DNA of 50,570 nucleotides from Acidobacteriota bacterium. GTDB lineage: Bacteria > Acidobacteriota > Terriglobia > Terriglobales > Acidobacteriaceae. A model generated the notes under the pieces. The model did no database searches. It was not told the origin of the DNA and saw only the letters and a program-made list of their open reading frames with translations. The translations under genes were made by a program, and so were the position numbers. Numbering within the stretch: position 1 is the stretch's first letter; each line of letters opens with the position of its first letter. Below, piece by piece: positions 17,401-25,300 of this stretch. The stretch spans positions 1 through 50,570 of the forward strand of contig JAJZME010000069.1 in NCBI GenBank assembly GCA_021803035.1, read 5' to 3'.

Positions 17401-18675
17401 ATGACTGAACAAGAATCCTTGACAGTACAATCTCAGCCTCGATTGGAAGATGCGCCTTTCCTTGAAGAATTCAATACGGTATCAGGCGCTACGCTCATCG
17501 AGGTTCTAACCCAGCTGGCCTGCCGCAAGTGGCTTATCGCAAGTGTAACGGGCACTGCGATCCTGATTGGCGCTGTGCTCTGTTTCGTGTTGCCAGTGCG
17601 CTATACGGCCACGACTATGATCATGCCACCACGGCAGACCCAGTCCACCGCGGCTCTCTTCCTCAATGAATTCGCGAATTCTGGCGCTGGCCCTCTGGCC
17701 ATGCTGACTGGAGGAGGATTGGGCCTGAAGAATCCTGATGACATCTACATCGGCCTCTTAAAATCGCGGCCTGTTGCGGATGCGATTATCAGAAAATTCG
17801 GGCTCAGCACTGAATATCACTCCAAGGACATGACGGGCGCACGCAAAGAGCTATCCGACTATACGTCGATTGTGTCTGAGAAGAGCGAATTGATTTCCAT
17901 CTCTGTCACGGACACAGACAAGCAGCGCGCGGCAGCCATGGCCAACGCCTACACGGCGCAGTTGCGCGACCTCACCAAAACGTTGGCAGTAACGGAAGCC
18001 TCGCAGCGGCGGCTATTTTACGGAGAGCAGTTGAAGCAGGCCAAGAACAACCTGGTTACCGCGGAGTACGCCTTTGAGAAGGTCCAGCAGAAAAAGGGCT
18101 TCGTCCAGCCCGCTGCACAGGAAAAGGCCTTGATTGCGGGCCTCGCAGACATTCATGCCCAGGTTGTGGCCAAGCAAGTGGAACTCCGAGCTCTCCGCTC
18201 TTACTCAACCCGGAACAACCCCAGTGTTCAGCTAGCAGAAAATCAGCTTACTTCTCTGCAGGAACAGGCGGCACGATTCGAGCAGCGGAGCCATTATTCG
18301 GGGCCGGCCAATCTGGCGATCGAAGATGTTCCGGGCGCAAGCCTCGATTACCTCCGCGCCGAGCGTGAGGTGCAATTCCAGCAGACACTTTATGACCTGC
18401 TCCTCAAGCAATACGAAGCCGCCCGTCTGGACGAGGCGCGCGAGGGAGCAGTCATCCAGGTTGTGGAGCCAGCCATCCCGCCGGACCGCAAATCCAGCCC
18501 CAAGCGACTGGCTATCCTGGTTCTCTTCACTATGCTGGGCCTATTTTCCGGATGCTTTCTAGCACGAGTGCTAGATTGGAAAGACCGCGCTCAATCTAAT
18601 CCCAAATCTGCGCGTGATCTTAATAATCTCGTTACTGCCTTGATCGGACGCAGGCGCGCGAGGGCCAATAACTAG
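17401..18675 (+). CDS. Wzz/GNVR polysaccharide chain-length determinant protein
   Basis: A 424-residue inner-membrane protein. ATG 17401 is preferred (GAAGCGAG upstream); a TTG at 17383 would overlap the preceding stop. Two transmembrane segments bracket the chain: WLIASVTGTAILIGAVLCFV near residue 45 and LAILVLFTMLGLFSGCFLA near residue 380. Between them are the Wzz domain and a long coiled coil (about 190-300). The PAIPPDRKSSPKR stretch before the second helix is the proline-rich motif of the family. No Walker motifs or tyrosine tail follow, so there is no BY-kinase domain, and none is encoded elsewhere in the locus. It would set polymer length together with the Wzy-like protein. Confidence 0.87.
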   Translation: MTEQESLTVQSQPRLEDAPFLEEFNTVSGATLIEVLTQLACRKWLIASVTGTAILIGAVLCFVLPVRYTATTMIMPPRQTQSTAALFLNEFANSGAGPLAMLTGGGLGLKNPDDIYIGLLKSRPVADAIIRKFGLSTEYHSKDMTGARKELSDYTSIVSEKSELISISVTDTDKQRAAAMANAYTAQLRDLTKTLAVTEASQRRLFYGEQLKQAKNNLVTAEYAFEKVQQKKGFVQPAAQEKALIAGLADIHAQVVAKQVELRALRSYSTRNNPSVQLAENQLTSLQEQAARFEQRSHYSGPANLAIEDVPGASLDYLRAEREVQFQQTLYDLLLKQYEAARLDEAREGAVIQVVEPAIPPDRKSSPKRLAILVLFTMLGLFSGCFLARVLDWKDRAQSNPKSARDLNNLVTALIGRRRARANN

Positions 18676-18677
18676 AC

Positions 18678-19964
18678 ATGAATACGGCAGCAAACGCCGA
18701 TCTTGACGAAAGTCTCTCTTCGCAGGTTGTTCCATCGCTGCGTTCGAATTTCAGTTGGACGCTCGTAGGCGGCTTTGTCTACTCTGCTTGCCAGTGGGGC
18801 ATGATCTCCGCGCTGGCTAAGCTGGGCAGCGCTCTCCTCGTGGGCCGCTTTGCTCTGGGGCTGGCCATCACCGCGCCAGTCTTTATGTTTACCAACATGC
18901 AGCTTCGTGCGGTGCAGGCTACCGATGCGCGCTCGGAATTTGCTTTTGCCAACTATTTTTCCTTGCGCCTCGTATCGTCGCTTACAGCCTTCTTCCTGAT
19001 TTGTCTGATCGCGATGGCAGGTCGTTGGGATAGGTCAACTGGTATTGTTATTGTGCTTGTCGGGCTCGCAAAGACCATCGAAACGCTTAGCGATCTGATT
19101 GCTGGATTGTTGCAAAAGGTGGAGCGGTTAAATCGGGTGGCTATCAGCATGATGCTGCGCGGTGGGTTATCGCTCGCAGCATTCGGGTTTGTATTCTGGA
19201 TCTCTCGCAAGCTGGCAGATGCTGTCGTCGCACTCGCGGCTGCACGGCTGCTCGTTTTTGTCCTCTACGATTTGCGCCAGGCACGATTCGCGATGCAAGT
19301 GCGCGACCGTTTTCTTGCATTCAAGTGGTCGCGGCTGAAGACTCTCGCCGTCGTCAGTGCTCCGTTGGGTGTTGTCATGACGCTGATTTCACTTAACGTC
19401 AATATTCCGCGTTACCTGCTGGTACATGTGCTCGGGCAGGCTGAGTTGGGTATCTTTGCGTCGCTGGCTTACCTGCTTGTGGTAGTCAGCCTCGTCATCA
19501 ACGCTCTCGGGCAGGCGGCAGTAACCAGGCTCTCCCGCAGCTTTGCACGGGGAGACATCAGACACTTCCGTAACGTACTCGCCAAGCTGCTGGTTTTCGC
19601 CGTGGTTGTCCTGTTGTTCGGCATTCCGGCTGCGCAAAGCGTAGCCCGTCCGCTGCTCACCGCCATCTACCGGCCCGAATATGGGCAGCATGTCACGCTC
19701 TTCGTCATCATGGTCGCCATAGCGGGAGTTTCTGCAATCGCGTCTTTCCTTGGTTACGGCATGACGGCGGCCCGTTGTTTCCGCATGCAGGTTCCGGTCA
19801 TGGCGGCAATGACCGCATCGACGGTTCTCTTTGCCTTCATCCTGATTCCGCGTTTTGGCGGCCGGGGCGCGGCTTACGCGCTCTTGATCGGAGCAGGCGT
19901 GCAAGTTGCCGGAAGCGCGGTCGTGCTGCACAGAGCCATGCATGCCCAGCGGAGGGTTGCGTAA
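18678..19964 (+). CDS. Wzx-like lipid-linked oligosaccharide flippase
   Basis: A 428-residue polytopic membrane protein of the MOP/polysaccharide-transport superfamily. It starts two bases after the preceding stop. About 12 hydrophobic segments are visible, starting with NFSWTLVGGFVYSACQWGMI. The early SNFSWTLVGG and SVLVGRF-like motifs resemble Wzx/RfbX proteins. It would move undecaprenyl-linked repeat units to the periplasmic side for polymerisation. Translational coupling with the Wzz gene is likely from the spacing. Confidence 0.83.
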   Translation: MNTAANADLDESLSSQVVPSLRSNFSWTLVGGFVYSACQWGMISALAKLGSALLVGRFALGLAITAPVFMFTNMQLRAVQATDARSEFAFANYFSLRLVSSLTAFFLICLIAMAGRWDRSTGIVIVLVGLAKTIETLSDLIAGLLQKVERLNRVAISMMLRGGLSLAAFGFVFWISRKLADAVVALAAARLLVFVLYDLRQARFAMQVRDRFLAFKWSRLKTLAVVSAPLGVVMTLISLNVNIPRYLLVHVLGQAELGIFASLAYLLVVVSLVINALGQAAVTRLSRSFARGDIRHFRNVLAKLLVFAVVVLLFGIPAAQSVARPLLTAIYRPEYGQHVTLFVIMVAIAGVSAIASFLGYGMTAARCFRMQVPVMAAMTASTVLFAFILIPRFGGRGAAYALLIGAGVQVAGSAVVLHRAMHAQRRVA

Positions 19965-19966
19965 GC

Positions 19967-21094
19967 ATGCGAATTCTCCATGTTGTCGGGGGGCTGAATC
20001 GCGGCGGAGCCGAGACGTGGCTGGTTCAGATACTGCGGCACGTTGACCGCCGCAAGTATCAGATGGACTTTCTGGTTCACTCGGAGCAGCCGGGAGCATA
20101 CGATGAGGAGGTAAAAGCGCTTGGTGCTCGCGTCTTGCCTTGCCTCAGTCCCTCAAATCCAATCCGATACTCCATCAATTTCCGCCGTATCCTGCGGCAA
20201 TATGGCCCGTACGATTGTGTCCACAGTCATGTCCATTGGTACTCCGGGTTTGTGCTGTTCCTGGCGGCAAAGAATCAAGTCCCGCTGCGGATCGTTCATG
20301 GCCATACCGACACGCGGACCCTTGATTGTGCGAGTTCACCCTTGCGGAAAGCCTACCTTAGAACCATGGCGAAGCTCATCCACCGCTACGCCACCGCCGG
20401 AATCGCGGTTAGCGAGAACGCTGCGGCATCGCAGTTCTCCGATTCATGGCGATCCGACCCGCGATGGAATCTCTGTCCTTTGGGAATAGACGTTTCACCG
20501 TTTCAGGAAGAGGTCGACGCACGTGCGGTGCGTGCGGAACTGGGGCTACCACCAGGAGCATCTGTTATTGGACATGTTGGGCGATTCGTTGAAGCAAAGA
20601 ACCATCAATTTCTGGTGGAAATTGCTGAACGCCTCTGCCGGGAAGAGCCGAGTGCCGTATTTCTTTTGGTTGGAGACGGCCCACTTCGGCCGGAAATCGA
20701 GGCACGAGTCCGAGCGAAGCGGCTCTGGGATAGGTTTTTCTTCGTCGGCATTCGGGCGGATGTACCGCGCATCATGAAAGGGGCGATGGACTGCTTTCTT
20801 TTTCCTTCCCTTTACGAAGGCCTTTCGATGGCTCTGCTCGAAGCTCAGGCGGCTGGGTTGCCTTGCGTGATTTCGGACAGGGTCCCCGCAGAAGGCAGCG
20901 CTGTCGAGCAACTCATCGGGCGATTGAGCCTTACCGAATCGCCAGAAACCTGGGCTCGCGCCTCGATCGAGGCCGCCCGTGCATCCCGCAACGTGAGCCG
21001 CACGCTTCCGCCCGAGTTGGCGGGATGCACCATAGGGACATCAGCCGCAAGAGTTGAATCGGCCTATTGTGAGGCCACTTTGCGGAGAACCTGA
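19967..21094 (+). CDS. GT4-family glycosyltransferase
   Basis: A 375-residue protein starting MRILHVVGGLNRGGAETWLV. The start at 19967 is chosen from GGAGGG 10 bases upstream and because the GGAETW loop is the typical N-terminus of GT4 enzymes; a longer in-frame extension from 19775 overlaps the flippase and is rejected. The C-terminal domain has GHVGRFVEAKNH, VGDGPLRPEIE and the E-x7-E nucleotide-sugar site in YEGLSMALLEAQAAGLP. It would transfer a sugar to the growing lipid-linked unit in the cytoplasm. The start lies 2 bases after the flippase stop. Confidence 0.87.
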   Translation: MRILHVVGGLNRGGAETWLVQILRHVDRRKYQMDFLVHSEQPGAYDEEVKALGARVLPCLSPSNPIRYSINFRRILRQYGPYDCVHSHVHWYSGFVLFLAAKNQVPLRIVHGHTDTRTLDCASSPLRKAYLRTMAKLIHRYATAGIAVSENAAASQFSDSWRSDPRWNLCPLGIDVSPFQEEVDARAVRAELGLPPGASVIGHVGRFVEAKNHQFLVEIAERLCREEPSAVFLLVGDGPLRPEIEARVRAKRLWDRFFFVGIRADVPRIMKGAMDCFLFPSLYEGLSMALLEAQAAGLPCVISDRVPAEGSAVEQLIGRLSLTESPETWARASIEAARASRNVSRTLPPELAGCTIGTSAARVESAYCEATLRRT

Positions 21095-21154
21095 CGCTTC
21101 TATTCTGCTCCGACACCGCCTAGCTCAATGAGATGTGGTTAGAGTTTGGAGACC

Positions 21155-22438
21155 ATGACTGAAAAGATCTTAGTAGTTATCGTTCTGCTTGCATCCCATC
21201 TTCCCATTGTGTTCGCCTGTATGCGCTCGTGGAGTAAGGGGAAGAGACCTCGAAGCGTCGATCTGATCGGACTGTCATGCTTCTTGTACTGGGATGCCGA
21301 GATCCTTTTTGAAGCCTTCGGCGGAACCTACGAGAATGCATTCTTCCGTCCATTTTTCGACGCAAGCGAATCAAGCCTGCTTCCCGCAGTCGGCATCGCG
21401 GTCTTCGCACCATGGGTGATTCGAATCGCATATTTGTGGTCGGCGCGCAATGTGGAAGGCGCCAATTCTCATCTGACTAAGTTACGGGCACCTGGCCTCT
21501 TCTATGCGGTTGCTATTGCCTCTTGCCTGGCTGCAGCGACAACATCGGCAATATTTCTTTACACCTTAGGAACTATCTGGGCATCGAGTCGTGCGATCGC
21601 ATTAACAATGGGGCCGCTGATTGTCCTGATGTTGATTCCCTGTGGTCTGTTGTGTTTCTATGTTTGCCTGCCTGAGTCCCACTTTTCGTGGGGAAGAGCC
21701 TTTACGGGATTTCTCGTCCTCGCTTCAGTTTGGTCGGCAGTGGCGCTTGGCGAACGGACCTTTGTCCTCGCTCCTTTATTGATCCTCGGCCTTTTCTATG
21801 GAAGGGTATCATGGAAGCGCGTCGTAGCTTTCGGCGGCATCTTGCTGGTCCTCGCCGCGTTTGTTCTGCCATTTTTCAAGGCACAATATCAGGGCGAGGA
21901 GAGCACCGCAGACAATGTCGCTGCGGTGTTTGACGGCGACCTGGCACGCGGACCGATTCTCGTACAGAGCGTGGAGTGGGCAAAGGCGCTCGGTTCCCGA
22001 GCACTCCCGTATCCCGGAGCCGGATACGTTTACACCGGCCTATTTTACGTTCCGCGCATTGTGGCTCCATTCAAGGGATCTTCCACCGCCTCATGGTTCA
22101 CTGCGGCAGTTTTCTCTTCAAATGACACCAAGCTAAATTGGGGGTTCGGGGTCGGCGGCATTGAGGAACTGCTGCTGAATCTTGGCTGGCTTGGCCTGAT
22201 TCCTGGACTGGTGGCCGTAGGAGCTGTTTTCTCGGGCCTTGATCGACTGGCCAAGGGGATTCCGGCGGTGAGCATTTTCACCTCCCTCGCGGGTATATGG
22301 TTCTGCGGATACGACTCTACGGCGATCCTGTACGGCTTCGGGAGTATCACCATTTTTGCGGCGTGTTTGCAATTCGTCTTTACCAAGACCGAGGATTCGA
22401 TGGTCACAAGGCTCAGGCTAGTATCCCACCATACTTAG
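21155..22438 (+). CDS. Wzy-like O-antigen/EPS polymerase candidate
   Basis: A 427-residue polytopic membrane protein, MTEKILVVIVLLASHLP, with roughly 10-12 hydrophobic segments and a large soluble loop (about 255-330: QYQGEESTADNVAAVFDGDL, then RALPYPGAGYVYTG and the PFKGSSTASWFT region). Wzy proteins have little sequence conservation; the call rests on topology, the extracytoplasmic loop and position between flippase and glycosyltransferase genes. Start uncertain: TTG 21146 is also possible, since GGAG lies only 3 bases before ATG 21155. Confidence 0.65.
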   Translation: MTEKILVVIVLLASHLPIVFACMRSWSKGKRPRSVDLIGLSCFLYWDAEILFEAFGGTYENAFFRPFFDASESSLLPAVGIAVFAPWVIRIAYLWSARNVEGANSHLTKLRAPGLFYAVAIASCLAAATTSAIFLYTLGTIWASSRAIALTMGPLIVLMLIPCGLLCFYVCLPESHFSWGRAFTGFLVLASVWSAVALGERTFVLAPLLILGLFYGRVSWKRVVAFGGILLVLAAFVLPFFKAQYQGEESTADNVAAVFDGDLARGPILVQSVEWAKALGSRALPYPGAGYVYTGLFYVPRIVAPFKGSSTASWFTAAVFSSNDTKLNWGFGVGGIEELLLNLGWLGLIPGLVAVGAVFSGLDRLAKGIPAVSIFTSLAGIWFCGYDSTAILYGFGSITIFAACLQFVFTKTEDSMVTRLRLVSHHT

Positions 22439-22457
22439 CGCCAAGGTAAACAGAATT

Positions 22458-23360
22458 ATGAAACAACCCTTAATCACCATCGGAATGCCCGTCTATAACT
22501 GTGAGAGCACGGTAGCGGAAGCGATTGCCTCCATTCTCAACCAGACCTTCCAAGACTGGGAACTGGTTGTCTACGACGACGGCTCAACCGACGCGACTGC
22601 GGAAGTTGCTCGAGAGTTCCGCGACCCGCGTATCCGCGTGCTTGAAGGAGAAGTAAACCTCGGTCTCGCCGCCCGTCTGAATCAGATCGCTGGTGGATGT
22701 AAAAGTGATTTCTTCGCGCGTATGGATGGAGACGACATCGCCTACCCTGAACGGCTCGAATTGCAGTTGGAGACGCTGGAAGCGGATCCTGCCGTAGACT
22801 TACTCGGGGGCAGCGTTATCATCATTGATCAGTACGGCAAAGCAATTGGATTTAGACGGGCACTGGAGACACATCGTGAAATCTGCGGTCATCCCTGGCG
22901 CTTTTCGAATCTTGTTCATGTCACCTGGATGGGGCGTACTGCTTGGTTCAAGAGCAACCCATATGATGCGTCTCTCATCAACTCTCAGGACCGTGCGTTG
23001 CTCTTCAGGACGCGCAACAGGTCCCGGTTTGCCGCCCTGCCCGACATCCTCGCAGCCGTTCGCGAGGATCGCCCCGTCTGGTCAAAACTCCTGCGAGGAA
23101 GAAAACATTTGGTTCGCAGTACTGTTATAGAGGCAATGCACCAACGGGACTTCGGTTTCATGTGTATCTGTCCGCTTGCAGAAGCAGTGAAGCTAGGACT
23201 TGACGCTGTTGCCACTTCTACATCCCTTGATCACCGCCTACTGCGACATCGGGTTCCTTTCGTCCCTGCCAAACACGTTGAGGAATGGGAAGGCGTACTA
23301 AAGGCCGTACGATCCAGGACGCCAAGTGCGGCTGAGGAGTCAAAAGGAACATCTGAATAG
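22458..23360 (+). CDS. GT2-family glycosyltransferase
   Basis: A 300-residue inverting GT-A enzyme. ITIGMPVYNCESTVAEAIAS opens the fold, YDDGSTDAT binds the nucleotide, and ARMDGDDIAYPERLE contains the DxD-type metal site. Two later acidic/aromatic segments, including the LINSQDRALL region, fit the acceptor site. The short C-terminal extension has no membrane segment, so the enzyme is probably cytoplasmic and adds one sugar of the repeat unit. AAGG lies 14-17 bases before the start, a weak ribosome binding site. Confidence 0.87.
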   Translation: MKQPLITIGMPVYNCESTVAEAIASILNQTFQDWELVVYDDGSTDATAEVAREFRDPRIRVLEGEVNLGLAARLNQIAGGCKSDFFARMDGDDIAYPERLELQLETLEADPAVDLLGGSVIIIDQYGKAIGFRRALETHREICGHPWRFSNLVHVTWMGRTAWFKSNPYDASLINSQDRALLFRTRNRSRFAALPDILAAVREDRPVWSKLLRGRKHLVRSTVIEAMHQRDFGFMCICPLAEAVKLGLDAVATSTSLDHRLLRHRVPFVPAKHVEEWEGVLKAVRSRTPSAAEESKGTSE

Positions 23361-23385
23361 TAACTCTTGGCTAGAAAAACCAGTT

Positions 23386-24606
23386 ATGGCAGACTTGATC
23401 TCAGCCAGTGTACACGCCCGTCGAGCCGTAGTACTTGCTCCCTTCTTTTCTCTTGTCGGCCCTAGCCGTCCCCGCGATGTCGCCGAGGCGCTGGCTAAGC
23501 TCATGCCCGTTGATATTTTAACGACGGATTTTGATCATAGCCGCAAGGCTCGCCGTGAGCCGCTGCAAAGCGAGGAATTCGCGCAAATTATCTACATGAA
23601 GACGCCGCCCTATAAGACCAATGTGGGTATGAACCGGCTGCTCTCGCACATCGTATTTTCCCTCTGCGCGTCGTGGTATCTGGTGCGAAACCGCCGACGT
23701 TACGACACGATCTACGCTACCGCGCCATTGAATCTGCTCTTGTGGACCGCGTTCTCGTGCACGGGCACGGCGAAGAAAATTATGGATGTTGTCGATATTT
23801 GGCCCGACGCACTACCGTTTTCCGCATCCACCAGGCGCGCCCTGGCTCCCATCTTTGTAGTCTGGAAGTGGCTCTTTGTATCCAGCGCACGCAAGGCGGA
23901 CATCGTCATCTCGGGATCGAATGTCTTTTTGCAGGAGGCAAAGCGCTATACAAGCAAGGACACACAGACTGCCCAGTTTTACATCGGCCACGACAGCCTT
24001 AATTATTCCGTGCCCAAGGAGCCACTCTTTACGCTTGCCTACGTCGGCAATCTTGGCCACCTCTATGACTTTGAGACTCTTCTCGATGTGCTTTCGGAAG
24101 AGGACCTGATTGGACGTATGCAGCTGTTTGTGATCGGAGTCGGAGACCGGCAGGACTGGCTTCTGCATGAGCTTTCGCGCCGGGACATTCCGCACAGGTT
24201 CTATGGCGTGGTACTTGACCGCGACCGCCTTGGATCGATACTTTGCAGTTGCCATGCAGGGTTCAATGGGTATGTACGCACCAATGCCAGTTTCTCTTAT
24301 AAAGCTACAACCTATCTGGCCGCGGGACTTCCCCTGGTCAATTCGATGCGTGGTGACTTGCAACAGCTGATCGATACATACGATCTGGGCGAAAACTATG
24401 AGGCAGGTGTACGGGAACAACTTCGGGGGGCGCTACTGCGGCTGTCACGCCGAGATCATGACGTGATGGCGTCAAGTTGCAGGCAATTCTTTGAGGCAAA
24501 TCTTGAAAGCAGCAGAGTGCGGGGGGAAATCGTGCGGTACCTGGCCAAGAACCTCGGGTTTATCGTTCCTGAAATGGATTCAGCCAAGGACCTGGCCCAT
24601 GTCTAA
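23386..24606 (+). CDS. GT4-like glycosyltransferase
   Basis: A 406-residue protein starting MADLISASVHARRAVVLAPF. The longer frame from 23326 is rejected because it overlaps the preceding gene without a ribosome site. The N-terminal domain shows PSRPRDVAEAL and MDVVDIWPDALPFS, the latter like the D-x-W-P-D segment in many GT4 proteins. The C-terminal domain has LAYVGNLGHLYDFETLLDVL and SYKATTYLAAGLPLVNS, replacing the usual E-x7-E loop by a K-x7-G type site. It overlaps the next gene by 8 bases, so translation is probably coupled. Acceptor and donor cannot be told. Confidence 0.8.
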   Translation: MADLISASVHARRAVVLAPFFSLVGPSRPRDVAEALAKLMPVDILTTDFDHSRKARREPLQSEEFAQIIYMKTPPYKTNVGMNRLLSHIVFSLCASWYLVRNRRRYDTIYATAPLNLLLWTAFSCTGTAKKIMDVVDIWPDALPFSASTRRALAPIFVVWKWLFVSSARKADIVISGSNVFLQEAKRYTSKDTQTAQFYIGHDSLNYSVPKEPLFTLAYVGNLGHLYDFETLLDVLSEEDLIGRMQLFVIGVGDRQDWLLHELSRRDIPHRFYGVVLDRDRLGSILCSCHAGFNGYVRTNASFSYKATTYLAAGLPLVNSMRGDLQQLIDTYDLGENYEAGVREQLRGALLRLSRRDHDVMASSCRQFFEANLESSRVRGEIVRYLAKNLGFIVPEMDSAKDLAHV

Positions 24607-25288
24607 GCGAAGGGTTGCGGATGAGCCAGCGCCCGCACCGGAAGGGCTTGCTGATAGCGGCGATGTGCGCGTCCGCTTGCAGCGCGGGTGGCAATTGTGG
24701 GCTAAGAGGGCTTTCGATTGCGGCGTTGCTTTGGGCGGAATTCTCCTGCTATCGCCTGTGTTCCTCGTATGCGGCCTATTGATTTGGGTATCGGAAGGGC
24801 GCCCGATATTGTTTCGTCAGGAGCGGCCTGGACGACTTGGAAAGCCGTTTGTCCTATACAAGTTCACCACCATGTCGCAAGAGCGGGACTTTGCTGGGAA
24901 TCTGCTGTCCGATGCGTTACGACTTACCTACTTCGGCAGGATCCTTCGCTCGCTTAGCTTGGATGAGCTTCCGCAATTGTGGAACATCTTGTGCGGGGAT
25001 ATGAGTCTCGTCGGGCCCCGGCCGTTGTTGCCACAGTATCTGCCGCGCTATACCGTGCACCAGCGCCGCCGCCATGAAGTTCTCCCGGGCATCACCGGCT
25101 GGGCGCAGGTGAATGGCCGCAATGCACTGTCCTGGGAAGAGAAATTCAAGCTCGACGTCTGGTACGTAGATCATTGGAGCTTGTGGCTGGACTTAAGAAT
25201 CCTGTTCGTGACTGTCTTCAAGGTGTTGCACCGTGAGGGAATTGCACAGGCTGGCCAGGCGACCATGCCCGAATTCATGGGGAAGTGA
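24599..25288 (+). CDS. PglC-like monotopic phosphoglycosyl transferase (initiating enzyme)
   Basis: A 229-residue small-type initiating sugar transferase that moves a sugar-1-phosphate from UDP-sugar to undecaprenyl phosphate. An N-terminal tail (1-40) precedes [20 protein letters not shown], the re-entrant membrane helix. The catalytic Asp-Glu dyad is in [10 protein letters not shown] (Asp122-Glu123), followed by [15 protein letters not shown] and [13 protein letters not shown]. It is a minimal PglC-type enzyme, without the large N-terminal domains of WbaP/WcaJ. Followed by PglD-, PglE- and PglF-like functions, it most likely starts the repeat unit with a bacillosamine-type sugar. The start ATG overlaps the preceding stop. 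Confidence 0.88.
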   Translation: MSKRRVADEPAPAPEGLADSGDVRVRLQRGWQLWAKRAFDCGVALGGILLLSPVFLVCGLLIWVSEGRPILFRQERPGRLGKPFVLYKFTTMSQERDFAGNLLSDALRLTYFGRILRSLSLDELPQLWNILCGDMSLVGPRPLLPQYLPRYTVHQRRRHEVLPGITGWAQVNGRNALSWEEKFKLDVWYVDHWSLWLDLRILFVTVFKVLHREGIAQAGQATMPEFMGK

Positions 25289-25300
25289 GAAGGGCCCACA